From Flavobacterium crocinum (GTDB lineage Bacteria > Bacteroidota > Bacteroidia > Flavobacteriales > Flavobacteriaceae), in assembly GCF_003122385.1 (NCBI RefSeq), contig NZ_CP029255.1, positions 4,030,001-4,094,000 of the forward strand: DNA of 64,000 bases. The letters run 5' to 3'. Under the pieces are notes generated by a model. It was not told the origin of the DNA and did not search any database. It was given only the letters and a program-made list of their open reading frames with translations. A program made the position numbers and the translations under genes. Shown here one piece after another: positions 1 through 7,390 of the stretch; within the stretch, counting starts at the first letter, position 1; the number at the start of each line of letters is the position of its first letter.

Positions 1-1720
1 TACCAAAAACTGTATCGACAGACATTTAAGCAAAAGAGGAGACAAAACGGCAATTATTTTTGAGCCAAATGATCCTTCTGAAGAAGCTTTACATATAACG
101 TATAACGAATTATACGAAAGAGTATCGAAAATGGCAAACGTTCTTCGCGAGCAAGGTGTTCGTAAAGGAGACAGAGTTTGTATTTATTTACCAATGATTC
201 CTGAGTTAGCTGTTTCTGTTTTAGCCTGTGCCAGAATTGGAGCAATACATTCAGTTATTTTTGCAGGATTTTCTGCTTCTGCAGTTTCTGCCAGAATTAA
301 TGATTGTGAATGTAAAATGGTTATCACATCAGATGGTGGTTATAGAGGAAATAAAACAATTGACTTAAAAGGAATTGTTGATGAAGCTCTTGAAACTTGT
401 CCTTCTGTAACTAAAGTTTTAGTAGCTAAAAGAACTAAGACTGAAGTTAAAATGAAAGAAGGCCGTGATATTTGGTTACAGCCATTATTAAACGCAGCTC
501 TTGACAATAGCGTTGCTGAAATTATGGATGCTGAAGATCCGTTGTTTATCTTGTATACATCAGGATCAACAGGAAAGCCAAAAGGAATGGTGCATACTAC
601 AGCTGGTTACATGGTGTACACAGCTTATACTTTTAAAAATGTTTTCAGTTATGAAGAAAATGATATTTTCTGGTGTACAGCAGATATCGGATGGATTACA
701 GGACATTCTTATATATTGTATGGACCATTATTAAATGGTGCGACTACTGTAATTTTTGAAGGAGTTCCATCTTATCCAGATTTCAGTCGTTTTTGGGATA
801 TTATCGAAAAACATAAAATTACACAATTCTATACAGCGCCTACAGCAATCCGTTCATTAGCAAAAGAAAGTTTAGATTATATCCAAAAATATCCTCTAAA
901 ATCGCTTAAAGTTATTGGATCTGTTGGAGAGCCAATTAACGAAGAAGCCTGGCACTGGTTCAATGACCACGTTGGTGATAAAAGATGTCCGGTTGTGGAT
1001 ACATGGTGGCAGACAGAAACAGGTGGAATTATGATTTCTCCAATTGCTTTTGTAACGCCAACAAAACCAACGTACGCAACATTGCCTTTACCTGGAATTC
1101 AGCCAGTATTGATGGATGAAAAACGTAACGAAATTGAAGGTAATCAGGTTGTTGGTAGTTTATGTATTAAATTTCCATGGCCTGGAATTGCCAGAACAAT
1201 TTGGGGTAATCATGAACGTTATAAAGAAACTTATTTCTCTGCTTTCCCTGGAAAATACTTTACAGGTGACGGAGCTTTAAGAGATGAAGTTGGTTATTAC
1301 AGAATTACCGGTAGAGTAGATGATGTCGTAATCGTTTCAGGACATAATTTAGGAACTGCTCCAATTGAGGATGCAATTAACGAACACCCTGCTGTAGCAG
1401 AATCTGCTATTGTAGGATTCCCTCATGATATTAAAGGAAATGCACTTTATGGTTATGTTATTCTGAAAGAAACCGGAGAGGTTAGAAACAAAGAGAATTT
1501 ATCTAAAGAGATTAACCAGTATATTGCGGATCACATTGGTCCAATTGCAAAATTAGATAAGATTCAATTCGTTTCAGGTTTGCCAAAAACGCGTTCGGGA
1601 AAAATTATGCGTAGAATTTTACGTAAAATAGCTGAAGGAGATTTTTCTAATTTCGGAGATACTTCGACTTTATTGAATCCTGAAGTTGTAGAACAAATTA
1701 TGAAAGACAGAATTTCTTAA
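1..1720 (+). CDS. acs: acetyl-CoA synthetase (5' truncated)
   Basis: Converts acetate, ATP and CoA to acetyl-CoA through an acetyl-adenylate. The window cuts the 5' end. The frame is open from base 2 and starts inside the protein (TKNCIDRHL), so an internal ATG at 131 is not the true start. The ANL-family P-loop TSGSTGKPKG lies near base 557. The C-terminal PKTRSGKIMRR, whose lysine is the known regulatory acetylation site of Acs, is near 1590. About 573 residues are present of the roughly 640-650 usual for Acs. A strong hairpin terminator follows the stop. Family assignment is very secure; only the N-terminus is missing. Confidence 0.97.
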   Translation, partial: TKNCIDRHLSKRGDKTAIIFEPNDPSEEALHITYNELYERVSKMANVLREQGVRKGDRVCIYLPMIPELAVSVLACARIGAIHSVIFAGFSASAVSARINDCECKMVITSDGGYRGNKTIDLKGIVDEALETCPSVTKVLVAKRTKTEVKMKEGRDIWLQPLLNAALDNSVAEIMDAEDPLFILYTSGSTGKPKGMVHTTAGYMVYTAYTFKNVFSYEENDIFWCTADIGWITGHSYILYGPLLNGATTVIFEGVPSYPDFSRFWDIIEKHKITQFYTAPTAIRSLAKESLDYIQKYPLKSLKVIGSVGEPINEEAWHWFNDHVGDKRCPVVDTWWQTETGGIMISPIAFVTPTKPTYATLPLPGIQPVLMDEKRNEIEGNQVVGSLCIKFPWPGIARTIWGNHERYKETYFSAFPGKYFTGDGALRDEVGYYRITGRVDDVVIVSGHNLGTAPIEDAINEHPAVAESAIVGFPHDIKGNALYGYVILKETGEVRNKENLSKEINQYIADHIGPIAKLDKIQFVSGLPKTRSGKIMRRILRKIAEGDFSNFGDTSTLLNPEVVEQIMKDRIS

Positions 1721-1738
1721 TTGAATATAATACTAAAT

Positions 1739-1770
1739 AAAATGCCTCTTAATTTAAGAGGCATTTTATT
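1739..1770 (+). terminator. Terminator after acs
   Basis: AATGCCTCTTAA (1741-1752) pairs with TTAAGAGGCATT (1754-1765), flanked by A and T runs. It follows the acs stop by about 20 bases and can work in both directions, since the next gene is convergent. Confidence 0.85.
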
Positions 1771-1808
1771 TATATTTCAAAATTGATAATAGATTTAGCT
1801 TTCAGCTA

Positions 1809-2198
1809 TTATGGTATTTTTAAATTAACATCATTTACAAAAACAAGAGATTGATTATTGCTTAAGTTGATTAGTGATAAAATACCATTTTTATTTTCGT
1901 TTATTCCGTTTATTTTAAAACAAAATTCATTTCCGTCTTTGTCCCTTAAAGTTATAAATTCGGCTCTGTCATCAGAGTAGTTTTGGCAATTATGTGAAAT
2001 AGTATATTTATACATCACAGTCATTCTATCCTGATTATAATTATAAACTTTTCCATCCTGAGTAAAATACCATTTTATATTACGGTTTGTGTTTGAAAAC
2101 CAATTTCCTACAATACGCTGTGATGAAGATTCCTGGTTTTGTGCAAAAACTCCTGAAACAAAGAATGATATTGGCAATATTAATAAGAGCTTTTTCAT
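1809..2198 (-). CDS. small exported protein, lipocalin-like appearance
   Basis: A 129-residue protein with a clear signal peptide (residues 1-19, MKKLLLILP...FAQ). The mature part opens with IVGNWF, continues with short beta-type segments (WYFTQDGKVY, YKYTISHNC), and is rich in N, D and aromatic residues. The GxW start followed by alternating strands resembles the small lipocalin-like proteins common in Bacteroidota, but I do not recognise a specific family. It stands alone, convergent with acs, probably in the periplasm or outer envelope. Function unknown. Confidence 0.6.
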   Translation of the reverse strand: MKKLLLILPISFFVSGVFAQNQESSSQRIVGNWFSNTNRNIKWYFTQDGKVYNYNQDRMTVMYKYTISHNCQNYSDDRAEFITLRDKDGNEFCFKINGINENKNGILSLINLSNNQSLVFVNDVNLKIP

Positions 2199-2519
2199 AG
2201 ATTTTTGAATTTAAAAATGGATTACATATTTATTTTACTACTAGTATTCATTATAAAAGTACAGTTTTACTCAATCTAAAGAGTTCATGTGCCTGTAATT
2301 TTTGTTTAATACTGTGCTTGTTCTATCAAGTATTTAGTTTTATTACAATGATTCAAAAATACTTATTATAATTAATTTCGGTGTCTCTTAAAAGTCTAAA
2401 TAATGTTGAAATAGGATTTTTGATGGTACCTGTTTTTGTAAATTTTTTACTTCTTCGAAGAAAAAAAAAGGAGCTATTTTAGAAAACAGCTCCTTTTATA
2501 TTTTATGCGAAATTAAATT
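2199..2519. other. 321-bp gap with a terminator for the sigma/anti-sigma operon
   Basis: Very AT-rich with no reading frame of note. The only clear structure is a hairpin at 2466-2497 (AAAAGGAGCT pairing with AGCTCCTTTT). It lies just past the stop of the leftward anti-sigma gene and fits its terminator. The part next to 2198 should hold the promoter of the small exported protein, but I see no convincing TAnnTTTG there. Confidence 0.6.
2466..2497 (-). terminator. Terminator of the ECF sigma/anti-sigma operon
   Basis: A ten-base arm (AAAAGGAGCT, 2466-2475) pairs with AGCTCCTTTT (2488-2497) and is followed on the minus strand by T residues. It lies about 22 bases downstream of the anti-sigma stop. 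Confidence 0.8.
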
Positions 2520-3308
2520 TTAAACTTTTCCTAAAGTATAAAGTTGTTCCATTGTTGGAGTTGGACTTCCGCCTGCAGGCTCTAAAGTAATTCCAAAAGC
2601 TTCCGCAGAATCGGTTTGGCTTACAGCAAAGATTTTTTGAGTATTTCCTTCAAAATTATCAAGTAAACCAATGCTGGTTGGAGTAAGAACCGGGCTTAAT
2701 TTTAAAGACCAAACCTGATAAACCATTCCTTTAGGTGGTGTTGGAAGACCTGCGGCATCAATGTAGGTCGTTTTAGTTTGCTGGTTCCAGTATACTTTTG
2801 CAAAAGAAGTTGGAGAAACTGCCTGACCGCCAAGAGTAACCCCGGTGTTTTTAATGTCTCTAACAATACTTAAGTTCTTTTCAGTTTGCTTATTCTGCTG
2901 ATCTAAGAAAGCATATTCCTTTTGAATTTTATTTTTCTCATTTCCAACTGTAGAAATAGCATCTTTTGTTTTAGATAGTTCTAAAGTTTGATATCCTAAA
3001 CCTAGCAATAACAATACGGCAGCTGCCCAGCCTACATATTGAGACCAGTTTGAAGCTGGTTTCATATCGACTACTTTTCCATGTTTCAATTCCAGACGAG
3101 CTTTAATCTTCTCAAAATTCTCAACAGAATGGAAAGGAGAGAAGCTCGATGATAAAGCTATAACAGCTTTTTCTATTGAAATAATTTCCTGATCTACCTC
3201 AGGGTTGTTTTTTGCCAGTTCAGCTATTTCCAGATTTTCTTTTTCGCTTAATAAGCCGTAAACGTACAACTCTAGAATTCCTGATTCTATATATTCTTGT
3301 GCTTCCAT
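2520..3308 (-). CDS. anti-sigma factor, RskA type
   Basis: A 262-residue single-pass membrane protein. The cytoplasmic N-terminal part (about 1-85) holds the sigma-binding region, with the helical LELYVYGLLSEKE segment typical of the RskA family. A membrane helix follows at about 92-110 (VGWAAAVLLLLGLGY). The periplasmic C-terminal RskA domain contains KVYWNQQTKTTYIDAAGLP and the MVYQVWSL motif. No Cys/His zinc-binding ZAS motif is visible. Its ATG shares one base with the stop of the upstream sigma gene (TAATG), so the two are translationally coupled. It most likely holds that sigma factor inactive until an envelope signal arrives. Confidence 0.9.
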   Translation of the reverse strand: MEAQEYIESGILELYVYGLLSEKENLEIAELAKNNPEVDQEIISIEKAVIALSSSFSPFHSVENFEKIKARLELKHGKVVDMKPASNWSQYVGWAAAVLLLLGLGYQTLELSKTKDAISTVGNEKNKIQKEYAFLDQQNKQTEKNLSIVRDIKNTGVTLGGQAVSPTSFAKVYWNQQTKTTYIDAAGLPTPPKGMVYQVWSLKLSPVLTPTSIGLLDNFEGNTQKIFAVSQTDSAEAFGITLEPAGGSPTPTMEQLYTLGKV

Positions 3309-3838
3309 TAGATTTTCAAATAATTACGTAAATCGTTAATACAGTTTCTGTTTTGTGTCTTGATAGTCCCCAGTGGCATTGCCAATTCTTCTGAAGCTTC
3401 TTGCTGGGTATATCCTTTAAAGAATAATAAATTAATGATCTCAATACATTTTGGTTTCAGTTTTTTGACAAATTCCTGAATTCCGATTGCATCAAGTTTA
3501 TTGGTTAATTTATTACTGTCATCTAACAGATTTACGAAATTATCCGAGGAAAGGTTTTTTTGACTGTTATTAAAGTTTTTCGAACGAAGCTTGTCGATTG
3601 ATGTATTTCGCGCAATATTAAGTATCCAGGTGTAAAATCGGCCTTTACTTTCATTATAAGAATCGATATTTTTCCAGATTTTGACGAAAACATCCTGAAG
3701 AACATCTTCTGCTTCTTCTCGATTTTTGATTAAGACGTGTATGACGGCAAATAAGCTTTTAGAGTACATATCGTACAAGTGAGTAAAAGCTTTTTCGTCT
3801 TTTTTGTAAATTAAAACTAATAATTCTTCTTGACTCAT
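3308..3838 (-). CDS. ECF RNA polymerase sigma factor
   Basis: A 176-residue sigma-70 family ECF factor. Region 2 is seen in EEAEDVLQDVFVKIWKNI (about 42-59) and the RFYTWILNIARNTSIDKLR segment. Region 4 helix-turn-helix is GYTQQEASEELAMPLGTIK (about 142-160). It should direct RNA polymerase to a small set of promoters under control of the anti-sigma protein encoded immediately downstream with a one-base overlap. The ATG at 3838 puts region 2 at the usual distance from the N-terminus. The target regulon cannot be read from this window. Confidence 0.95.
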   Translation of the reverse strand: MSQEELLVLIYKKDEKAFTHLYDMYSKSLFAVIHVLIKNREEAEDVLQDVFVKIWKNIDSYNESKGRFYTWILNIARNTSIDKLRSKNFNNSQKNLSSDNFVNLLDDSNKLTNKLDAIGIQEFVKKLKPKCIEIINLLFFKGYTQQEASEELAMPLGTIKTQNRNCINDLRNYLKI

Positions 3839-4122
3839 AGATTTGGATTTTTAGGTTTAAACTTGAAAACTTAGACATTTAGTGGTAACTGTTATAAAGA
3901 TAATTCATTTTTTTTGGATTTTTTTTATTTTTTTTTGTAGTCCAAACCCTAGATAAATAAAGGGTTTTGAAAAAAACGATGTTTTTTTTTATTTTTTTTA
4001 AAACCAAAAACAATCCAATTACGTAAATGATTTTATAAGTAAGAAAAAGATCATAATAATTTGATTCTGAAATAACACACTTTAAAGAGTATATCGAAAG
4101 TCGTTCTTAAAAAAACAATATT
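3839..4122. other. AT-rich region upstream of the sigma gene
   Basis: Contains long A and T runs and must hold the leftward promoter of the sigma/anti-sigma operon and the rightward promoter of the small ORFs. I cannot name either promoter with confidence. Bases 4097-4107 form the left arm of an inverted repeat whose other arm is inside the small ORF. Confidence 0.4.
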
Positions 4123-4206
4123 ATGGATAGCAAGCAAATAATAAAAATACTCATCGTCGGATTAACCACTGTATTAGCGATGACCGTTTTTAATGAGAAC
4201 GACTTT
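4097..4206. repeat. 11-bp inverted repeat linking 5' leader and small ORF
   Basis: AAAGTCGTTCT (4097-4107) and AGAACGACTTT (4196-4206) are perfect inverted repeats 88 bases apart. The left arm lies 16 bases before the ATG of the 40-residue ORF and the right arm is within its coding region. A transcript could fold the start codon into a large loop. Confidence 0.6.
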
Positions 4207-4245
4207 AAAAAAGAATTGACTATTGTAAGACAATTTGAAATTTAG
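4123..4245 (+). CDS. small hydrophobic peptide, 40 residues
   Basis: An ATG-to-TAG frame encoding a 40-residue peptide (starts MDSKQIIKILIVGLTTVLAM). A central hydrophobic stretch of about 16 residues follows two lysines, so it could be a single membrane helix with the N-terminus inside. The tail is charged (NENDFKKELTIVRQFEI). It is not a known family to me. Support comes from the membrane-like composition and the inverted repeat spanning its start. It is divergent from the sigma operon, so it may be a target of that sigma factor, which is inference only. Confidence 0.4.
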   Translation: MDSKQIIKILIVGLTTVLAMTVFNENDFKKELTIVRQFEI

Positions 4246-4289
4246 TTGAGATTGAAGAATTTATTATAAATAGATAAACTTTTAAGATT

Positions 4290-4358
4290 ATGGATTTTAT
4301 AAAAATATTCGATTTACTGGTTTACATTATAGTGTTTATTAAGCTCTATAGACAGTGA
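4290..4358 (+). CDS. possible 22-residue hydrophobic peptide
   Basis: An ATG-to-TGA frame 45 bases after the previous small ORF. It encodes MDFIKIFDLLVYIIVFIKL followed by YRQ. It is almost wholly hydrophobic with positive ends, like a minimal membrane peptide. Such short frames arise by chance in AT-rich DNA, so support is weak. Confidence 0.22.
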   Translation: MDFIKIFDLLVYIIVFIKLYRQ

Positions 4359-4642
4359 ACTTTAATAATGTTCTTTAAATTTTTAGATAGAAAAAATAAT
4401 ATAGTTGATGTGCCCGGACTTCCAGATTGAAGACTTTTTAGTATGTCATAACGATTAAGTTAAGATTCAGATAGATACAATATTACAAGCCATTTGAAAA
4501 TATTTTGAAAAGTGCGTTAGGCATTGGGGGATAAAAAGATTTTCGATATAACCGGGTCATCAACTATAATTTTTGAAGAGATATTTTACTAATAAGAGAT
4601 TGCATAATAATTAATTCATGGTTTGATTTGTTTGTATGGGGG

Positions 4643-4681
4643 GAAGCCTAACGTCTGATTAACGTTAGGCTTCATTTTTTA
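4643..4681 (+). terminator. Strong terminator 70 bases before gpx
   Basis: GAAGCCTAACGT (4643-4654) pairs perfectly with ACGTTAGGCTTC (4662-4673), followed by ATTTTTT. The nearest upstream reading frames are the tiny ORFs at 4123-4358, so the terminator marks a transcript with a long 3' region or a separate small RNA. CGTTAGGC at 4515-4522 repeats the right-arm sequence and could compete for the left arm. Confidence 0.85.
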
Positions 4682-4752
4682 TTTAACTTTTGATTAATAA
4701 AATTTAAGTTTTAGTGAAATGTATTTTAGTTAATTTTATAAAAAATTATACG

Positions 4753-5331
4753 ATGAAAAATATAGCAATTTTAGTTTGCAGTGCATTATTTATGATGGCC
4801 TCGCAAGTTCAGGCTCAAACGAGTCATAAACCTAAAAAAGAAATTATGGTAAAAGAAAACATTTATCAGTTTAAGGTCGAAGATTTATCCGGAGATACTT
4901 TTGACTTTGCGTCCTTGAAAGGCAAAAAAATAATGATTGTAAATACAGCTTCAAAATGTGGTTTAACTCCCCAATACAAAGATTTAGAAGCGATTTACAA
5001 AGAATATAAAGATAAAGGTTTTGTAATTGTAGGTTTTCCAGCCAATAATTTCGCTTCACAAGAGCCAGGAACAGCAAAAGAAATTGAAAGTTTCTGCCAG
5101 CAGAACTACGGTGTAACTTTCCCGATGATGAACAAAGTTTCAGTTAAAGGAAATGATATGTGTGAAGTATATAAATTCTTAACTCAGAAATCTAAAAACG
5201 GCTTACAAGATTCTGAAGTAGAATGGAATTTTCAAAAATACTTAATCAACGAAAAAGGGGAATTAGTAAAAGTAATTAAACCCAAAACTTTACCAACAGA
5301 TCCGGAAGTTATCAATTGGATAAAAAGTTAA
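4753..5331 (+). CDS. glutathione peroxidase family, exported
   Basis: A thioredoxin-fold thiol peroxidase of the GPx/BtuE family. I chose the ATG at 4753 over the upstream in-frame one at 4714 because it gives a clean signal peptide (MKNIAILVCSALFMMASQVQAQ). The catalytic motif is NTASKCGLTPQ, using Cys rather than selenocysteine. It is followed by GFPANNFASQEPG, where many homologues have FPCNQF, and then WNFQKYL with the conserved Trp and Asn. The Ala in place of the FPCNQF Cys suggests altered resolving chemistry, probably with thioredoxin-like partners. It should reduce hydroperoxides in the periplasm. Confidence 0.92.
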   Translation: MKNIAILVCSALFMMASQVQAQTSHKPKKEIMVKENIYQFKVEDLSGDTFDFASLKGKKIMIVNTASKCGLTPQYKDLEAIYKEYKDKGFVIVGFPANNFASQEPGTAKEIESFCQQNYGVTFPMMNKVSVKGNDMCEVYKFLTQKSKNGLQDSEVEWNFQKYLINEKGELVKVIKPKTLPTDPEVINWIKS

Positions 5332-5347
5332 AATAACTTTCAAAACA

Positions 5348-5375
5348 AAAAAAGCCACAAATTTGTGGCTTTTTT
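5348..5375. terminator. Bidirectional terminator after gpx
   Basis: AAAAGCCACAAAT pairs with ATTTGTGGCTTTT with almost no loop. It runs directly into the inverted repeat that begins at 5371. Confidence 0.85.
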
Positions 5376-5478
5376 GTCATTCTGAGGAACGAAGAATCAC
5401 ATTAGAAACTCGACAAAGATTGGAGAATTACTGAACGGAAATACTAGTGTGATTCTTCGTTCCTCAGAATGACAAAAA
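5371..5478. repeat. Long inverted repeat, family A, between convergent genes
   Basis: Arms at 5371-5405 and 5444-5478 (35 bases each, one mismatch) contain GTCATTCTGAGGAACGAAG and its complement. They are separated by a 38-base spacer. It sits between gpx and the convergent acetyltransferase gene. A diverged half copy sharing CTAGTGTGAT and ATGACAAAA occurs at 34150-34184. Confidence 0.9.
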
Positions 5479-5507
5479 AATAAACTTTGCGAACTTTGCG
5501 TTTATCT

Positions 5508-5522
5508 TTGTGTCTTTGCGGT
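5508..5522 (-). repeat. Dispersed repeat motif, family D copy 1
   Basis: The minus strand reads ACCGCAAAGACACAA, preceded on the plus strand by the internally repetitive ACTTTGCGAACTTTGCG. An exact 15-base copy is at 23285-23299, also just after a gene end. Confidence 0.6.
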
Positions 5523-5526
5523 AAAA

Positions 5527-6024
5527 TCACTTCAAAATCAGTTGCATAAAAACCAGATCCAGCCAGTGATCAAATTTATAGCCGACTTCCCGAATTGTTC
5601 CGGTTGCTACAAAACCAAATTTTTCATGAAAGGCAATACTTCCGGCATTATCGGCATCAATTGCACCAATCATAACGTGGAAACCTTGCTCTTTGGCTAA
5701 ACGAATTAATTCTGTTAAAAGTTTAGAGCCAATTCCTTTTCCAATAATATTATCTACTACATAAACAGAATGCTCTACAGTATATTGATAGCCAATCTTT
5801 TCGCGAAACTGGCCATAACTCCCAAAACCAACGACTTCGCCATCTAAATCGGCAACCACAACAGGTAGATTTTTAGCCTTTTTATCTTCAAACCATTTTT
5901 GTTGCACTTCTAAGGTCTGAATTTCATAGCTATAATTGGCTGTTGTATGTAAAATGGAATGATTTACTATTTTTAATATCTTTTGCAAATCGTTTTCGGT
6001 AGCTGATCTTAAAATGATGCTCAT
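5527..6024 (-). CDS. GNAT N-acetyltransferase, phosphinothricin-acetyltransferase-like
   Basis: A 165-residue acetyl-CoA-dependent N-acetyltransferase. The N-terminal RSATENDLQKILKIVN and the SILHTTANYSYE segment match the Pat/YwnH branch of GNAT enzymes. The acetyl-CoA-binding motif A is VDNIIGKGIGSKLL (about 97-110). DADNAGSIAFHEKFGFV follows. The natural substrate is unknown; relatives act on methionine sulfoximine-type or other small amines. It lies 13 bases downstream of the thioredoxin-fold gene and is probably co-transcribed. Confidence 0.88.
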   Translation of the reverse strand: MSIILRSATENDLQKILKIVNHSILHTTANYSYEIQTLEVQQKWFEDKKAKNLPVVVADLDGEVVGFGSYGQFREKIGYQYTVEHSVYVVDNIIGKGIGSKLLTELIRLAKEQGFHVMIGAIDADNAGSIAFHEKFGFVATGTIREVGYKFDHWLDLVFMQLILK

Positions 6025-6037
6025 TGTGTTTAGGTAA

Positions 6038-7213
6038 TTATTTTTTGTTTAGTTCTGCCAGTAATGCATCTACATCTTTAGAATCCCAGCCCATTTCTTT
6101 AGCAAAGGCTTTGGCTTCTTTAGCGTATTCTAAAGCTTTCTTTTTATCTTTTATTTTGTTATAAAGTTTGGCTTCAAGCAAATTTCCATCATAAGAATCA
6201 TTCAATTCTAAGGAATGATTTACCCAATAAATCGCTTTTTTTAAGCTTTCTGTATCGTTAATATGCTTCAAGTAAGTATTCCCGATATCTTTAAGAAAGC
6301 TCGCATCTTTCCAGGCCAATTTCTCAGTATCTTCAAGAGTGACTTTTTTGTAAAAATCCCATTTTTCAGTTCTTTCTGCCAAAGTTAAATCATATTTGAA
6401 AACTAATGAATCTGTTTTCTGCAAACGAATCGATTTTGCAACTTCTCTTTGTTTATAATAGTTTACAGTATCTAAATTATCTACTAAAGGACGAAGCAAT
6501 TCATTAACAATACTTTCAATTTTTCGATCAATTCTACTTTGAGAAGCAACCGCAGCAAACTCTTTTTGATGTTTTAAAACATACTGAAATTCTCTTGATT
6601 TAATATCGGTAACACCATTTGCAATAACCCTCCAATTTAGTTCGCTGACCAACTGATTATCAGACTGTGTATTTAAATAGGTATGAGTTGCCGGAGATAA
6701 TTCTGTTCTGTCTTTTCCTTTCTTTAAAGTATTTAAATAAGTGAAATATTTATCTGAATTACTCGGATCAATCATGAATTCCTTTTCTAAATACGGTAGC
6801 TGCATTTTCGGATTTAAAGAATATTTAAGCTCATTTAGAAACTCCGCTTTTTTCATTTCCCCTTTTAAGGCATAAATCAGCGTTTCATTGGCGTCTAAAA
6901 ATAAAAAAGTTGGAAGTGATTTGGTACTGAATTTAGTCTTTAGCGCAATTCCTTCCTCTTTTTCGATGTTTTTATAAGTACAAACAAAATTTTTGTTCAG
7001 AAAATCAATTACGGCAGGATCGCTTAAAACTTCACTTTTCATCAAATTACAATGCGGACACCAATCTGCATAAAGCATCACAAAAAGCGGTTTTCCTTCT
7101 TTTTTGGCAGTTTCCAGTGCTGTTTTATACGGAATATCAACAGGAACAAATTGATTTTGAGAATGTACAGTTTGAAAAGTAACAGCTAAAAAGAGTAGTA
7201 AAAAGAAACGCAT
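6038..7213 (-). CDS. exported thioredoxin-fold protein (WCPHC)
   Basis: A 391-residue protein with a signal peptide (MRFFLLLFLAVTFQTVHSQ). A thioredoxin domain of the thioredoxin_7/DUF255 kind follows, with redox motif WCPHC near residues 51-55 and a cis-proline region TKSLPTFLF near 98. The remaining 250 residues are helical, with a TPR-like end (YWVNHSLELNDSYDGNLLEAKLY) where tetratricopeptide-type packing is likely. It is expected to act as a periplasmic disulfide reductase or isomerase with a protein-binding tail. The partner is unknown. Confidence 0.88.
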   Translation of the reverse strand: MRFFLLLFLAVTFQTVHSQNQFVPVDIPYKTALETAKKEGKPLFVMLYADWCPHCNLMKSEVLSDPAVIDFLNKNFVCTYKNIEKEEGIALKTKFSTKSLPTFLFLDANETLIYALKGEMKKAEFLNELKYSLNPKMQLPYLEKEFMIDPSNSDKYFTYLNTLKKGKDRTELSPATHTYLNTQSDNQLVSELNWRVIANGVTDIKSREFQYVLKHQKEFAAVASQSRIDRKIESIVNELLRPLVDNLDTVNYYKQREVAKSIRLQKTDSLVFKYDLTLAERTEKWDFYKKVTLEDTEKLAWKDASFLKDIGNTYLKHINDTESLKKAIYWVNHSLELNDSYDGNLLEAKLYNKIKDKKKALEYAKEAKAFAKEMGWDSKDVDALLAELNKK

Positions 7214-7321
7214 AATTAAGTCAGGCTTTTATTAATAATTCGATTTTACAAATATATCTCCTTTTTTGAGAAAGAGCCTTAATATATTCCTAATTGTAAT
7301 ATAAATAAACTGCGAACTTTG

Positions 7322-7329
7322 TAACTTTG
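7322..7329 (+). promoter_or_regulatory. Putative -7 element for menD
   Basis: TAACTTTG matches the Bacteroidota TAnnTTTG -7 consensus 61 bases before the menD ATG. No well-spaced TTG is seen upstream, so it is only a partial match. Confidence 0.4.
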
Positions 7330-7390
7330 TAAGCAAGATTAAGAAAAATCAAATTAGTGATTTTCTTTATAAAAGTAATACACGATCAGA

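Noticed and set aside
131..245. acs start at the internal ATG at 131
   Set aside because: Acs-like sequence (NCIDRHL, KTAIIFEP) continues upstream to the window edge in the same frame, so the gene is cut by the window.
4500..4700. Metabolite riboswitch before gpx
   Set aside because: No known aptamer pattern is visible; only a terminator and a short competing arm are seen.
4714..4752. Upstream ATG as start of the gpx gene
   Set aside because: The added 13 residues precede a complete signal peptide that begins at 4753, so the later ATG is far more likely.
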